Shown in pieces: positions 24,101 to 36,224 of a DNA stretch of 64,000 bases. A model generated the notes under the pieces. That model was not told the origin of the DNA, did not search any database, and saw only the letters and a list, made by a program, of their open reading frames with translations. The stretch is from positions 4,221,001 to 4,285,000 of the forward strand of contig OX387197.1 in NCBI GenBank assembly GCA_947561715.1, given 5' to 3'. Both the position numbers and the translations under genes were made by a program. Numbering within the stretch: the stretch's first letter is position 1; each line of letters opens with the position of its first letter. The stretch comes from Ascidia mentula (lineage: Eukaryota; Chordata; Ascidiacea; Phlebobranchia; Ascidiidae).

Positions 24101-27100
24101 GGCTTAACGCCCAATAATAAGGATTTCGTGGAATTTATCAAGCTTGTCTCGAAATTTCCCCCCGAGTGGGATATGGAGTGTGTCCCACCGCACAATTCCA
24201 TAGTCAAAACTTTAATTCAGACGTTGCATGCATTGAACAAAACAAAAGATATATATTCCATTCTGAAAAATAAAGCCTCTAAACCAAAAGCACAAGACAT
24301 CTGGGACAAAAGGTTAGGGGAAGACACCCCATGGCCCCTTGTTTATAAGAACGTCTACAAATCAACCATAGAAACCAAATTAAGAAGCTTCCAAATTAAA
24401 TTAAATCTCAATGCCGTTACAACCAACAACCAACTACATTCTTTTGGGAAAGTAATTAGTAACATGTGCGTTTTCTGCAAGGAGCAAGTGGAAACTGTGT
24501 GACATCTTTTTTGTTCATGCCCCATTGTAAATGTATACTGGGAGGATGTAATTTCATATTTAAGTGCTAGAATAAGACAAAATTTAATTTTAACAGATGC
24601 AGAAAAAACTTTTTGGAATGCATTCTGATTTGCCAAGTAAACTTTTTTTAAATTGTGGGTTGTTATGTGCCAGATATGTGATTTACAGGAGCAAATACGC
24701 GGAAACGATCCCGACCTTAAAGTGCATATGACACGGCCATGACAACTTTGCGTAAAACTAAAGGTACATCTACAACAAACATATATCCAAAGTTTCACGG
24801 TTCTACGTCAACTAAAAAATGTAAAAAACTGCACGAAAAGTAACGGCGACCAAAAATCGTAAACCTTTTGCGCTAAGGAGAAAATGACATCACATAAGGC
24901 ACTCGCGTCGAAAAAATGCATCGTTTAGATAGGAGAAGGCGCCTTTTTTTGCAGATATCGAATAGTTTCAAACATGGGAGAATCCACAGATTACGTTACC
25001 GTAAAGGTCAGGACAGGGTTTTGCATCACACAAAAATTTGTCATTGTGACGTCACGAATCAAAGGATTATTTGTCCCTAATTAGCGGAAGACTATAGGGT
25101 ATAGCAGAAACGACATAGCTGTGAGTGGACAAAACGACAATGCTAAACTAACGGTTTGTCTCTGTCGTGTTTTCAAAAGTTCATGTATCACGTTAGCGAT
25201 CATAAATGCTGTAACAACAAGAACACCCTGTCCCAGTAACTGTTTTATTATTACACAACGAAATAAGACATAATAGGTCGAACAGCGGCCATCTGTCTTC
25301 AGCTTAAATTAACATCAAAATCCGTTTATTTCACTTGTTTCCTTTTTGTCCCCTGTTTAATGCAATATTATGCTTAAACCGGTTTTACAATGTTTTCCAT
25401 TCCTACGCATAAGGCTTGCTGCCAGCACTCGCGCACGACCGAAGCGCCTTCTATGACGTCACGCAAAAATATCTCACGATTTCGTTCGCAGCGGCAAAAG
25501 TGCGACTTTGATCAGCTGTATCTCAGAAACCAGTCGTCGTATCAAGCTACTTTTTTCGCCAAAAATGTTCTAAAGTTATGAACATCTCTTAGTTTGATTA
25601 TTAACATGTTTTATTTTTCCGTGTCATATGCACTTTAACGAAATTTGTGCTTTTTTTGAAGAATCTACGTAACTGTGAATTTAACCTAGCAAAAAAAAGA
25701 AATACTTTATATTTGCATAAAATTGAATGGTCGCATACTGTCTAAGTACTCAACGTAATTTGTCATGTTTTTTTTTAACTTTTCGCTCTGCTCCCTTTCG
25801 CTCTGCTTCTTATGTGTGAATTGTGGTAGCGTAATTGTGTAAAAAAAAAAATAAATGTAAAAAAAAAAAAAAAAAAAAGAAACTAATGAAGCAAATTCAG
25901 TCGTATGCAAACATTTCATGCATCATACATTACAACGGTCAATAATTTTTGGAAAAAAGTATTCCCCTAAAATAAACTTATGTGCACCTAAATCATTTAC
26001 ACCACGAGAACTGATGTATAGAATATGGACATCACGGCGAAGCATGAGAATCACCCAATGTTCAGATTTAAATATAAAACATTAGCTCTCATACCGCTTG
26101 TGCTATAGACGATCACAAAACCGCTACGGGTGAACATATTGTCAGTACGAAACACAATCGTGTGTGATTGAAAGTGACTAAGTGTGATTGAATTTGTCAA
26201 GCTTACTCTGTTCGATCCATTCCTGAAACCAGGAGACTCTGGTGTAGACTCCAGGGAATCCAGGAGCACCACATGCCACCCCGTAGGAAGTGACACCAAC
26301 CACGTACCACGTGTCACCTATGAAGCATTGTAACGGACCACCAGAATCCCCCTAAATTACACAATAAAGAAATAAGTGAGATTATGTCCCAGAAAATACG
26401 AATTATTGCTATACGATTGTAAAGTGTTTGTTGTTAATATTCGTAAAGTTCATGTAAATATTTACGTTGACCATGGCCTGTCAAGTATTTTCGGTTATGT
26501 CTCTCAACTTAAAAATATAAACATTTCTAAGATATATGGTGACAAAAACAATATTTCGGCGGATATATATCTACAAATTTTCTGTTTGTTTTGCGACCGA
26601 ATGCAACCATTCTCAAGCTGAACAGGATGCCCTTTTTAATGCGGGACAGGATTGGATGAAAATTTGTCATGTCGACGAGAAAAATTTTGTTCAAGTAATT
26701 TTTGAAAGTCACGCAGGTCATTCAAAAGTTCTTGGCTGGCCAAAATTTGGGTACACCGGGATTACGTCTTAAACATGTAAATAGAAATAAACTCAATAGC
26801 AACATTAAAGTTGTGATTTCTACTGATGATAGCACATGCAAATAAGTTGCAAACTCCAATGAAACACCTGACAAGAGCTGATCCCGCCTTTTTCTATGTC
26901 TCCTGCACAAATGTTGCTGGGATAAAGGACCACATTGATGTTGGAATAACTTTCCTGGCACATCTCCGTGCTTACAATCGGTAAGCGAACTTGATACAAA
27001 TTGGGAGGATTTTCACCCTGGTACTCTGGGGACAGTAGGTTAGCAATGTCGTGAATCAGATCAAAACCATAACAAAGTGTTTATGACGCAGACAATACTT

Positions 27101-30100
27101 TTACCTAAATCACCGAACCCGGTTGCAATGCAGGTCGTTCCATCCTTGATGTCGAACTCGGATGTGTTTGATGGAAGGCAAACTGGCCGGATGGTGTCGC
27201 TAAAGATTAACGAACGACTAAGTCGGAGCAGCGCAATGTCAAAACCGTCGTGGAAATATCTGAACAAAAAAAACAATGGAATGTATTTATTTTTGGCACA
27301 AGAGACACACTACTAAAATAGGCTAAAGCCTTCTTAATATATAAGATTTCTACGATTAAGTTTTTCGTGATTTGTGTGTTTTCGTTTTCTGCTTCGTGGC
27401 AAATGTTTCAGTGTACAGACAGAAAATCAAGTCTCACATGCAACCAAGGCTATTTATGTTTAAAAACACCCAATAAAAAAACCTGTATTCTGGGTGCATA
27501 ATGACCACATCAGCTTGTATTGAAACTTCTCCAGGATTTCCTGTTCTGTTATGACGACCAGCAACCACGTGATATTCTCTTCAAACAAATATCATAATTT
27601 TTAGAAATATTTACATTCCAATTTAAGTTCTATAATGATGAAAGTTTATTTTGCTAAAGTTATTTGGACACTTAAATTTTCAGGAAATAAGATATGAATA
27701 TCATTGAATAGGACCTTGCTATGCCGTCCACACAGTGGGCCGCGGTTAAAATCCACCGTTCGTTGATAATTGAACCTCCGCAAAAGGAAATCCAAAACGG
27801 ACTTGAGGTAAGTGCAATCTGCCACGGCCAGCTGCCTGGAACTGCTTCGTTGCCACCAACTATCCTCTGGTCCTATAGGATATATTGTTGATATAGATTT
27901 TGTCAAAATGTACAAAACCAGGTTTTTTAATGATTTGCGTGAATATAAACTGATCAGGATGATAATATTTAGCATACATAACATATTCCTTCCAATATAC
28001 ATATTACTGCTTACCCAAGTAAACTGCGGGGCAACAGCAGGTTTTCCACATTGGGAAGAATTGAATGCGTTCAGTGCTGAAAATAATTTAAAACAACAAT
28101 GTGTTCGAAGCAGAGGAATACAGGAAACATTTTTTTACTACAACATAATTTACCGCATTCAATTTCGTCGCTGTTGTCCTGACAATCGTTATTTTGATCA
28201 CAACATTTGGAGTCAGGAATGCAACTTCCGTTCCAACATGTATATTCGTTGGCGTTGCATCGATCTGTATAATGTTTAAAGCATTTCAAATAGTTTGGTG
28301 ATTTTTTAATTCGTTTAGAAATTATGTATTAAAAATCAATCACAGAGACTTTAATAGTGAATGAGCTTTGGAGAAAACTTAATATTCCTTTTTTCGCTTA
28401 TACCGAAAAAAATTATTGTGGGTTGTTCACTTTACCGCTTTATATAACAATGAGTAGTTTGATTGGGCTTTTTGTTACCTGTACTGTGCCAGCTGATGTT
28501 GAAACCTCTGGTGTTTGAGGTGAAAAAACTTGACACAAATCTCACAGCGACGACGCCGGTGAAAGCGGCAAAATCATGGGGTTTGATGTTTCCACAAAGT
28601 TTCCGTCCAGCGTTCTGCAAATATTACTGGACTTTCAAGATATTACTGGATCCCTCGCAGAACAATTATAATATTTTACCCTCAACCTGCTAGGGGTAAC
28701 AAAACGTGTTGTTTTTAAAGAGCCATGATCAGGTGCAAACGCCCGCGGACAAACGTTTTTCGCTTTAGCCACAAAATTAGTTGTAGGCTAACCACATGTA
28801 ATGAATTACTTTGGACATCCCTGTCTTACGCGCAGTAATCATTTACTCACCAACTCCTCGCCATCCCATACTTGCAAGTAGTCGTCGTAACAGACGCCGG
28901 AATTATGTTCAATGTCGATGTCGTTGAATGTTACAACCAGAACCTGAATTATAAATAAACACTTGCACAGTGAGGACATAATGACTGGTTTAATGTTTTA
29001 GCAGGTATGCGAGAGTGTTTAAATGTCAAAGTAAACTTTACGTTCAAATCAATGGTACCGGGTGATTTTTTTATAAGGCAGGCCTATAACTGCATACGCA
29101 GAATAAAATTTTTCCATAACGTCTCCAGAAATCGTAGTGGTGCAAGAAGAAAAACATTTTTTTTAATTTTTTTGGAAATATAAGCAGTGAATCTCACTGA
29201 CAGCATGAATATGTTCAAGTCCCTTCAAACAGGTTTAGTTGTCCAGGGAGCAATTGGTTAAAAAAGTTGCGAATTATTTGAAAACGAATAACTTTTTTCG
29301 GTAAAAGGATATTTGGACCAATTTCAGAACACTACGTGATGCATGTTAGTTTAATTGGTGCCTCTTTCCGGTACGTTCTGTTCATTTACGCGGTCGCAAT
29401 GGTCCATTGGAAAACGATTATCAAAATCGAATGCGAAACGATTTGATCAAAATCAGTTTAAGTCGCACGACAAATACGGTTTGAGGGGAAAATACTTTTA
29501 AACCTTCGTTCTGATTTCAAACTACTTTGACGAGGGCGTATCGATGTTAGGTTGTTTGCTTTAGGTACCACACGTCGAAGCTGTTGATCTAACCTTATTT
29601 GATGGGGCGTAAATCTTCCACGTACAATCCAGTTCTGTTGGGTAGGTTGAAGGATACAACGGGGAGGTGATAATACCTTCAGTTGAGTTAAAGATCGACG
29701 TCTGACACAGGGAATCTGAAATTATATTTAGTGCGATCACAAGTCATTTCATTGTATATACTTATCCATGCAAAATTCAAGTGATGCCTGTGTTGTTTGT
29801 GATTACGGCTTGTCAAAAGTCAATTTCTGTTGATATTTTGTTCAAATACGGTTTTCAAAAGGAGCTTTGTAATATTTTACATTCGCACACAGATTTGCTG
29901 ATGCATTTTCTCGTTATCCTCTTCATAAATAAACTACGGCCTGGCAATCAAACCAATGTCTCTGGTCTCATACTCAGACCAATGGTATCAAAGACTCAGA
30001 CGTGTGGCAGTTTGGACAAAGTGTGGTCTAACATCTTATGACAACAAATCTATTGACCGAGGTCTCCTTCCCCTGTGGGATGTCCACTGCGACCGTTTCT

Positions 30101-31324
30101 TAATCTTAAGTTCTCATTTAACGGCTAACCCTACAGTGTTCCGCAAAAAATATAACCCCAATTATTCAAAGCTTCCTAATGTGGTTTTTAAGAGGTGGAT
30201 TAGCTGAAAGTAAAATTATTTTCTGCAACATTCATCGTTTGAGAGATGCAAACCGTAGTGCACACTGTTTCGACAGCAGGGGTTATCAGTGCAGCTGATG
30301 ATTGTGGCAAAGGAGCAGACCAAGCATTTACTCCACACACCACTGAACAAACCAGAGTAAATATATAGCGAAACATCTTCGATGATCTCTAACAAAGCCA
30401 GCATATGTTCGTTTGCAAAGACACAATGTAGTTGAACCTTCACGAATGGCCTAAAGCAGGTTCTATCGTCGTAACCTGATCCTACGTCCTTTTAATTGGT
30501 TTCCAAAACGAACACATGTACCAATGAGAGTTGCGCAACGACGGAGAACAAAAGGTATGGAGCAATCAAACGCGACTAGACAAACGTACGGGGGCTTTTC
30601 CAAAACGGAAAGATTTGTGTAGGCTTACATGCACTGGGAGAGCGGGTGGTTTCTCATTAATCTGAAAGTTTAACAAATAATTTTCCGGTTTCAAAATGGT
30701 GAGAAACGTTATCTCGTGCATGTATTATGTAATTAGCACGGAGCTATTCTTAGTGCATTTGTTTTCGTATATAGGATGCAATACCCGATTTCGAATGGCC
30801 CATAGGTGGTAAAACTCATCCTTAGAAAGATTTTTCGTCGAACCACTGTTGTTTCTGTGGAATGTTTCTAATGCTATGCCATGTAAAATATATGAAAACC
30901 ATTCTAAATATAAAATAAACAAACTAAGGTCTCTGGTCTCATACTCAGACCCATGGTATCAAAGACTCAGACTTGTGGCAGTTTGGACAAAGTGTGCTGG
31001 TCATTATTGTGGCACTGGACTAGCGTTTTGAATTCAGGCACAGAGTTTTCCACTTTAGTGTTGCTCTGAGGTCTGTAGCTCCCATAGATAGTTCTGGATC
31101 TTTGGAACATATACATATTTTCTCTTTTTCTGTCCTTTACTTTTTTATTATGTTCGATACAAAATATTTCACTGACAAAATTAATTAAATCATTTTTAAG
31201 TCAATGTTTTCTTACCGTTGCGGACATTAACGGTCGCTATAGTATAAATAGGTTGGAAAGGAGCAGACCAAGCATTCACTCCACACACCACTGAACAAAC
31301 CAGAGTAAATATATAGCGAAGCAT
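20839..31324 (-). CDS. Left protease: signal peptide-CUB-LDLa-trypsin-Thr stalk
   Basis: Minus-strand exons join in phase: first exon 31324-31216 (or another array copy), then 29715-29594, 28943-28851, 28614-28479, 28264-28154, 28076-28015, 27872-27715, 27578-27483, 27259-27105, 27025-26868, 26351-26207 and 21143-20839, giving about 549 residues. In order they encode a signal peptide, one CUB domain, an LDL-receptor class A repeat (six Cys, SDEIEC), a trypsin-fold (S1) domain cleaved before IVGG, with His in TAAHC, Asp in DIALL and Ser in GDSGGP, then a Thr-rich stalk and a hydrophobic C-terminus that looks like a GPI signal or membrane anchor. Residue 189 is Ser, so specificity may be chymotrypsin-like (inference). 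The last intron is about 5 kb and carries a LINE and a MITE. The gene appears intact. Confidence 0.88.
20925..21143 (-). repeat. Coding (ACA/ACC)n triplet expansion, Thr stalk
   Basis: Read on the minus strand this is the Thr-rich stalk of the left protease, blocks of Thr separated by NP, ADP or similar. The paralogous exon at 58714-58922 has a much shorter Thr run but the same tail. The array is a triplet microsatellite and likely varies in length. Other frames of the same DNA give long runs of Gln, Asn, Val or Leu that are not real proteins. Confidence 0.8.
21158..24716 (+). mobile_element. L1/Tx1-like LINE, decayed
   Basis: A non-LTR retrotransposon in antisense to the protease gene. A short ORF1 remnant (21194-21574, [11 protein letters not shown]) is followed by ORF2 from 21583. 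The AP-endonuclease shows QNVRGLN, QETH, NVYGPN, GGDFNLV and SDHCMI. The reverse transcriptase shows [37 protein letters not shown] and DIYKAFD. A frame break occurs near 22200 and another between 22709 and 22794. A deletion near 23400 removes the catalytic FADD part of the RT. The C-terminal region (23672-24502) continues past a stop to a zinc-knuckle-like HLFCSCP. It cannot move on its own. The 5' end lies only 15-25 bases from the splice acceptor of the last protease exon. The 3' limit is set by the adjoining MITE and is approximate. Confidence 0.85.
24721..25634. mobile_element. TTAA-flanked MITE, 914 bp
   Basis: The element begins AGTGCATATGACACGG and ends with the exact inverse, CCGTGTCATATGCACT. 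It is flanked on both sides by TTAA (24717-24720 and 25635-25638), the target-site duplication of piggyBac-like and T2-type elements. No transposase frame is visible inside, so it is a non-autonomous DNA element. The perfect 16-bp ends suggest fairly recent insertion. It lies immediately beside the end of the LINE, within the last intron of the left protease gene. Confidence 0.8.
25841..25880 (+). repeat. A-rich low-complexity tract
   Basis: Two long A runs separated by TAAATGT. It may be the tail of an old retroposed sequence, but I see no body attached. Confidence 0.5.
26090..26190 (-). pseudogene. Vestigial CUB exon after the left trypsin domain
   Basis: Just downstream of exon 26351-26207 the minus strand still reads IVFRTDNMF followed by [11 protein letters not shown] and a GT, the second half of a CUB last exon like 49045-49177. 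The first half and an acceptor are missing. The same kind of remnant follows the first and second trypsin units of the right gene, so an ancestral unit had a CUB here. Confidence 0.6.
30244..30296 (-). ncRNA. Hammerhead-like fold, family 1, array copy
   Basis: Minus strand: stem I AGCTGCA with TGCATCT (one mismatch), core CTGATAA, GAAA, stem III. Position 8 of the core is A instead of the catalytic G, so it is probably inactive. Confidence 0.55.
30250..30376 (-). pseudogene. First-exon copy 1, without splice donor
   Basis: Minus-strand ATG at 30376 opens a signal peptide [19 protein letters not shown], but after SAPL the sequence jumps into the hammerhead-like repeat and the GTAAG donor present in the other copies is gone. 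It is the copy nearest exon 2 and looks unusable. Confidence 0.7.
31216..31324 (-). CDS. First-exon copy 2, intact
   Basis: 109 bases, ATG at 31324, encoding a signal peptide beginning [18 protein letters not shown], then [17 protein letters not shown], ending in phase 1 at a GTAAG donor. Exon 2 at 29715 begins in the matching phase, so this copy can serve as the gene's first exon. It is the nearest intact one. Confidence 0.75.
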
Positions 31325-32163
31325 CTTCGATGATCTCTAACAAAACCAGTATATTTTCGTTTGCAAAGACACAATGTAGTTGAACCTTCACGAATGGACT
31401 AAAGTAGATTCTATCGTCGTTACCTTATCCTACGTCCGTTTAATTTGTTTCCAAAACGAACACATGTACCAATGAGAGTTGCGCAACGACGGAGGACAAA
31501 AGGTATGGAGCAATCAAACACGACTAGACAAACGTACGGGGGCTTTTCCAAGACGGAAAGATTTGTGTAGGCTTACATGCACTGGGAGAGCGGGTGGTTT
31601 CTCATTAATCTGAAAGTTTAACGAACAATTTTCCTTTTTCAAAATGGTGAGAAACGTTATCTCGTGCATGTATTATGTAATTAGCACGGAGCTATTCTTA
31701 GTGCATTTGTTTTCGTATATAGGATGCAATACCCGATTTCGAATAGACCATAGGTGGAAAAACTCATCCTTAGAAAGACTTTTCGTCGAGCCACTGTTGT
31801 TTTTGTGGAATGTTTCTAATGCTATGCCATGTAAAAGATATGTAAACTATACTAAATATAACATAAACAAACTAAGGTCTCTGGTCTCATACTCAGACCC
31901 ATGGTATCAAAGACTCAGACTTGTGGCAGTTTGGACAAAGTTTGCTGGTCATTATTGCGGCACTGGACTAGCTTTTTGAATTCAGGCACAGAGTTTTCCA
32001 CTTCAGTGTTGCTCTGAGGTCTGTAGCTCCCAAAGATAGTTATGGAACTTTGGAACATATACATATTTTCTCTTTTTCTGTCCTTTACTTTTTCATTACG
32101 TTCGATACAAAATATTTCACTGACAAAATTAATTAAATCATTTTTAAGTCAATTTTTTCTTAC

Positions 32164-32272
32164 CGTTGTGGACATTAACGGTCGCTATAGTATAAACAGT
32201 TTGGAAAGGAGCAGACCAAGCATTCACTCCACACACCACTGAACAGATCAGTGTAAATATATAGCGAAGCAT
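32164..32272 (-). CDS. First-exon copy 3, intact
   Basis: ATG at 32272; same length, phase and GTAAG donor as copy 2. The signal peptide reads [18 protein letters not shown], identical to the exon of the right gene at 43100 over this part. Confidence 0.72.
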
Positions 32273-33111
32273 CTTCGATGATCTCTAACAAAACCAGTAT
32301 ATGTTCGTTTGCAAAGACACAATGTAGTTGAACCTTCACGAATGGCTTAAAGCAGGTTCTATCGTCGTTACCTGATCCTAAGTCCTTTTAATTGGTTTCC
32401 AAAACGAACACATGTACTAATGAGAGTTGCGCAACGACGGAGAACAAAAGGTATGGAGCAATCAAACGCGACTAGACAAACGTACGGGGGCTTTTCCAAG
32501 ACGGAAAGATTTGTGTAGGCTTACATGCACTGGGAGAGCGTGTGGTTTCTCATTAATCTGAAAGTTTAACAAATCGATTTCCGGTTTCAAAATGTTGAAA
32601 AACGTTCTCACGTGCATGTATTATGAAATTAGCACGGAGCTATTCTTAGTGCATTTGTTTTCGTACATAGGATGCAATACCCGATTTCGAATGGCCCATA
32701 GGTGGTAAAACTAATCCTTAGAAAGACTTTTCGTCGAACCACTGTTGTTTCTGTGGAATGTTTCTAATGCTATGCCATGTAAAAGATATGAAAACTATTC
32801 TAAATATAACATAAACAAACTAAGGTCTCTGGTCTCATACTCAGACCCATGGTATCAAAGACTCAGACTTGTGGCAGTTTGGACAAAGTGTGCTGGTCAT
32901 GATTGTGGCACTGGACTAGCTTTTTGAATTCAGGCACAGAGTTTTCCACTCTAGTGTTGCTCTGATGTCTGTAGCTCCCAAAGATAGTCATGGATCTTTG
33001 GAACATATACATATTTTCACTTTTTTTGTCCTTTACTTTTTCATTATGTTCGATACAAAATATTTCACTGACAAAATTAGTTAAATAATTTTTAAGTCAT
33101 TTTTTTCTTAC

Positions 33112-33220
33112 CGTTGTGGACATTAACGGTCGCTATAGTATAAACAGTTTGGAAAGGAGCAGACCAAGCATTCACTCCACACACCACTGAACAGATCAGT
33201 GTAAATATATAGCGAAGCAT
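33112..33220 (-). CDS. First-exon copy 4, intact
   Basis: ATG at 33220, 109 bases, intact signal peptide and GTAAG donor, nearly identical to copy 3. Confidence 0.72.
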
Positions 33221-34193
33221 CTTCGATGATCTCTAACAAAACCAGTATATGTTCGTTTGCAAAGACACAATGTAGTTGAACCTTCACGAATGGCCTAAAG
33301 CAGGTTCTATCGTCGTTACCTGATCCTAAGTCCTTTTAATTGGTTTCCAAAACGAACACATGTACTAATGAGAGTTGCGCAACGACGGAGAACAAAAGGT
33401 ATGGAGCAATCAAACACGACTAGACAAACGTACGGGGGCTTTTCCAAGACGGAAAGATTTGTGTAGGCTTACATGCACTGGGAGAGCGGGTGGTTTCTCA
33501 TTAATCTGAAAGTTTAACAAATCGATTTCCGGTTTCAAAATGTTGAAAAACGTTCTCACGTGCATGTATTATAAAATTAGCACGGAGCAATTCCTAGTGC
33601 ATTTGTTTTCGGATTCAAAGCCCTATGTCCAACGGCCCATAGCTGGTAAAACTCATCCCTAGAAAGTCTTTTCGTCGACGCACTGTTGTTTCTGTGCAAT
33701 GAATGAAATTAAACCTTTTTTTTTTCATAGCATCAGGCACAACCGAGCTAAGCATTAACCACCCTTTCTTTTATGGGAATGAATTACAGTTTAGTGTGGC
33801 CGCACTTTTTCGGAACTAAATGCTGCAACACGATGCTGTGTCATGTAGAACGATATAAAAACTATTCTAAATAAAAAAAAACAAACTAAGGCCTGGCAAA
33901 CAAACCAAGGTCTCTGGTCTCATACTCAGACCCATATAGTATCAAAGACTCAGACGTGTGGCAGTTTGGACAAAGTGTGGTCTAACATCTTAGGACAACA
34001 GATCTGTTGACCGAGGTCCCCCTGTGGGATGTCCACTGCGACCGTTTCTTAATATTAAGTTCTCCCATTAACGGCTAACCCTACAGTGTTCCGCAAAAAA
34101 TATAACCCCCATTATTCAAAGCTTTCTCATCCGGTTTTCAAAACGTGGAATAGCTGAAAGTAAAATTATTTTCTGCAACATTCATCGTTTGAG

Positions 34194-34246
34194 AGCTGCA
34201 AACAGTAGTGCACACTGTTTCGACAACAGGGGTTATCAGTGCAGCT
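34194..34246 (-). ncRNA. Hammerhead-like fold, family 1, array copy
   Basis: Minus strand: AGCTGCA, CTGATAA, a weak stem II, GAAA, a perfect 5-bp stem III (ACAGT/ACTGT), T, then TGCAGCT, which pairs perfectly with the first heptamer. The only change in the conserved core is G8 to A. It lies in sense orientation in intron 1 downstream of first-exon copy 5. Confidence 0.65.
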
Positions 34247-34472
34247 GATGATTGTGGCACTGGACTAGCTTTTTAACTTCCGGCACAGATATTTCCATTT
34301 TAGTGGTACATCTCGGTGCGCACAGCTGTCTGTAGCTCCCAAAGATAGTTATGGAACTTTGGAACATATACATATTTTCTCTTTTTCTGTCCTTTACTTT
34401 TTCATTATGTTCGATACAAAATATTTCCCTGACAAAATTAGTTAAATCATTTTTAAGTCAATTTTTTCTTAC

Positions 34473-34581
34473 CGTTGCGGACATTAACGGTCGCTATAGT
34501 ATAAACAGTTTGGAAAGGAGCAGACCAAGCATTCACTCCACACACCACTGAACAGATCAGTGTAAATATATAGCGAAGCAT
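34473..34581 (-). CDS. First-exon copy 5, intact
   Basis: ATG at 34581, 109 bases, intact signal peptide and GTAAG donor. In this longer unit the hammerhead-like fold at 34194-34246 lies 226 bases downstream of the donor, in what would be intron 1. Confidence 0.72.
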
Positions 34582-35553
34582 CTTCGATGATCTCTAACAA
34601 AACCAGTATATGTTCGTTTGCAAAGACACAATGTAGTTGAACCTTCACGAATGGCCTAAAGTAGATTCTATCGTCGTTACCTTATCCTACGTCCTTTTAA
34701 TTGGTTTCCAAAACGAACACATGTACTAATGAGAGTTGCGCAACGACGGAGGACTAAAGGTATGGAGCAATCAAACACGACTAGACAAACGTACGGGGGC
34801 TTTTCCAAGACGGAAAGATTTGTGTAGGCTTACATACACTGGGAGAGCGGGTGGTTTCTCATTAATCTGAAAGTTTAACAAATCGATTTCCGGTTTCAAA
34901 ATGTTGAAAAACGTTCTCACGTGCATGTATTATGAAATTAGCACGGAGCAATTCCTAGTGCATTTGTTTTCGGATTCAAAGCCCTATGTCCAACGGCCCA
35001 TAGCTGGTAAAACTCATCCCTAGAAAGTCTTTTCGTCGACGCACTGTTGTTTCTGTGCAATGAATGAAATCAAACATTTTTTTATTCATAGCATCAGGCA
35101 CAACCGAGCTAAGCATTAACCACCCTTTCTTTCATGGGAATGAATTACAGTTTCGTGTGGCCGCACTTTTTCGAAACTAAATGCTGCAACACGATGCTGT
35201 GTCATGTAAAACGATATAAAAACTATTCTAAATATAAAATAAACAAACTAAGGCCTGGCAAACAAACCAAGGTCTCTGGTCTCATACTCAGACCCATAGT
35301 ATCAAAGACTCAGACGTGTGGCAGTTTGGACAAAGTGTGGTCTAACATCTTAGGACAACAGATCTGTTGACCGAGGTCCCCCTGTGGGATGTCCACTGCG
35401 ACCGTTTCTTAATCTTAAGTTCTCCCATTAACGGCTAACCCTACAGTGTTCCGCAAAAAATATAACCCCCATTATTCAAAGCTTCCTCATCTTGTTTTCA
35501 AAACGTGGATTAGCTGAAAGTAAAATTATTTTCTGCAACATTCATCGTTTGAG

Positions 35554-35606
35554 AGCTGCAAACAGTAGTGCACACTGTTTCGACAACAGGGGTTATCAGT
35601 GCAGCT
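35554..35606 (-). ncRNA. Hammerhead-like fold, family 1, array copy
   Basis: Same sequence over the fold as the copy at 34194-34246, 200 bases downstream of first-exon copy 6. Confidence 0.65.
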
Positions 35607-35805
35607 GATGATTGTGGCACTGTACTAGCTTTTTAACTTCCGGCACAGATATTTCCATTTTAGTGGTAGTTCTCGGTGCACACAGCTGTCTGCAGCTCCC
35701 AACGATAATTATGGATCGTTTTTATACATACACATTTTCTCTTTTTTTGTCCTTTACTTTTTCATTATGTTCGATACAAAATATTTCAAGGATTTTTTCT
35801 CTCTC

Positions 35806-35914
35806 CGTTGTGGACATTAACGGTCGCTGTGGTATAAACAGGTTGGAAAGGAGCAGACCAAGGATTTACACCACACACCACTGAACAAACCAGTGTAAAT
35901 ATATAGCGAAGCAT
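35806..35914 (-). pseudogene. First-exon copy 6, donor changed from GT to GA
   Basis: ATG at 35914 and a 109-base exon as in the other copies, but the base after the donor G is A (GAGAG instead of GTAAG). It is the copy farthest from the gene body. Unless a cryptic donor is used it should not splice to exon 2. Confidence 0.65.
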
Positions 35915-36224
35915 CTTCGATGATTTCTCACAAAATCAGTATATGTTCGTTTGCAAAGACACAATGTAGTTGAACCTTCACGAATGGCCTAAAGCAGGTT
36001 CTATCGTCGTAACCTGATCCTACGTCCTTTCAAAATAAACAAACTAAGGCCTGGCAAACAAACCAATGTCTCTGGTCTCATACTCAGACCAATGGTATCA
36101 AAGACTCAGACGTTTGGCAGTTTGGACAAAGTGTGGTCTAACAACAGATCTGTTGACCGAGGTCTCCTTACCCTCTGGGATGTCCACTGCGACCGTTTCT
36201 TAATCTTAAGTTCTCCCATATCGG

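Larger units (their letters stand above)
29780..36220 (-). repeat. Tandem array of signal-peptide first exons
   Basis: Direct repeats upstream (in gene sense) of the left protease. Three units of about 947 bp (starting near 30697, 31644 and 32590) and two longer ones of about 1.1-1.36 kb (near 33537 and 34898) each carry the same upstream sequence and a 109-base first exon. The short units match the long ones except for a deletion of about 400 bp that removes a hammerhead-like fold. The array breaks off at 36221 against duplicated AbfB DNA. One inverted unit lies at about 42820-43940, upstream of the right protease gene. Confidence 0.85.

Noticed and set aside
28071-28289. Plus-strand frames across 28.1 kb, and minus-strand frames at 45510-45725 and 52018-52233 ([18 protein letters not shown])
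   Set aside because: They are antisense readings of the LDLa exons.
30216-36220. Possible CRISPR-like or satellite array
   Set aside because: Units are about 1 kb, contain an exon and have no short repeat-spacer structure. The host is an animal.
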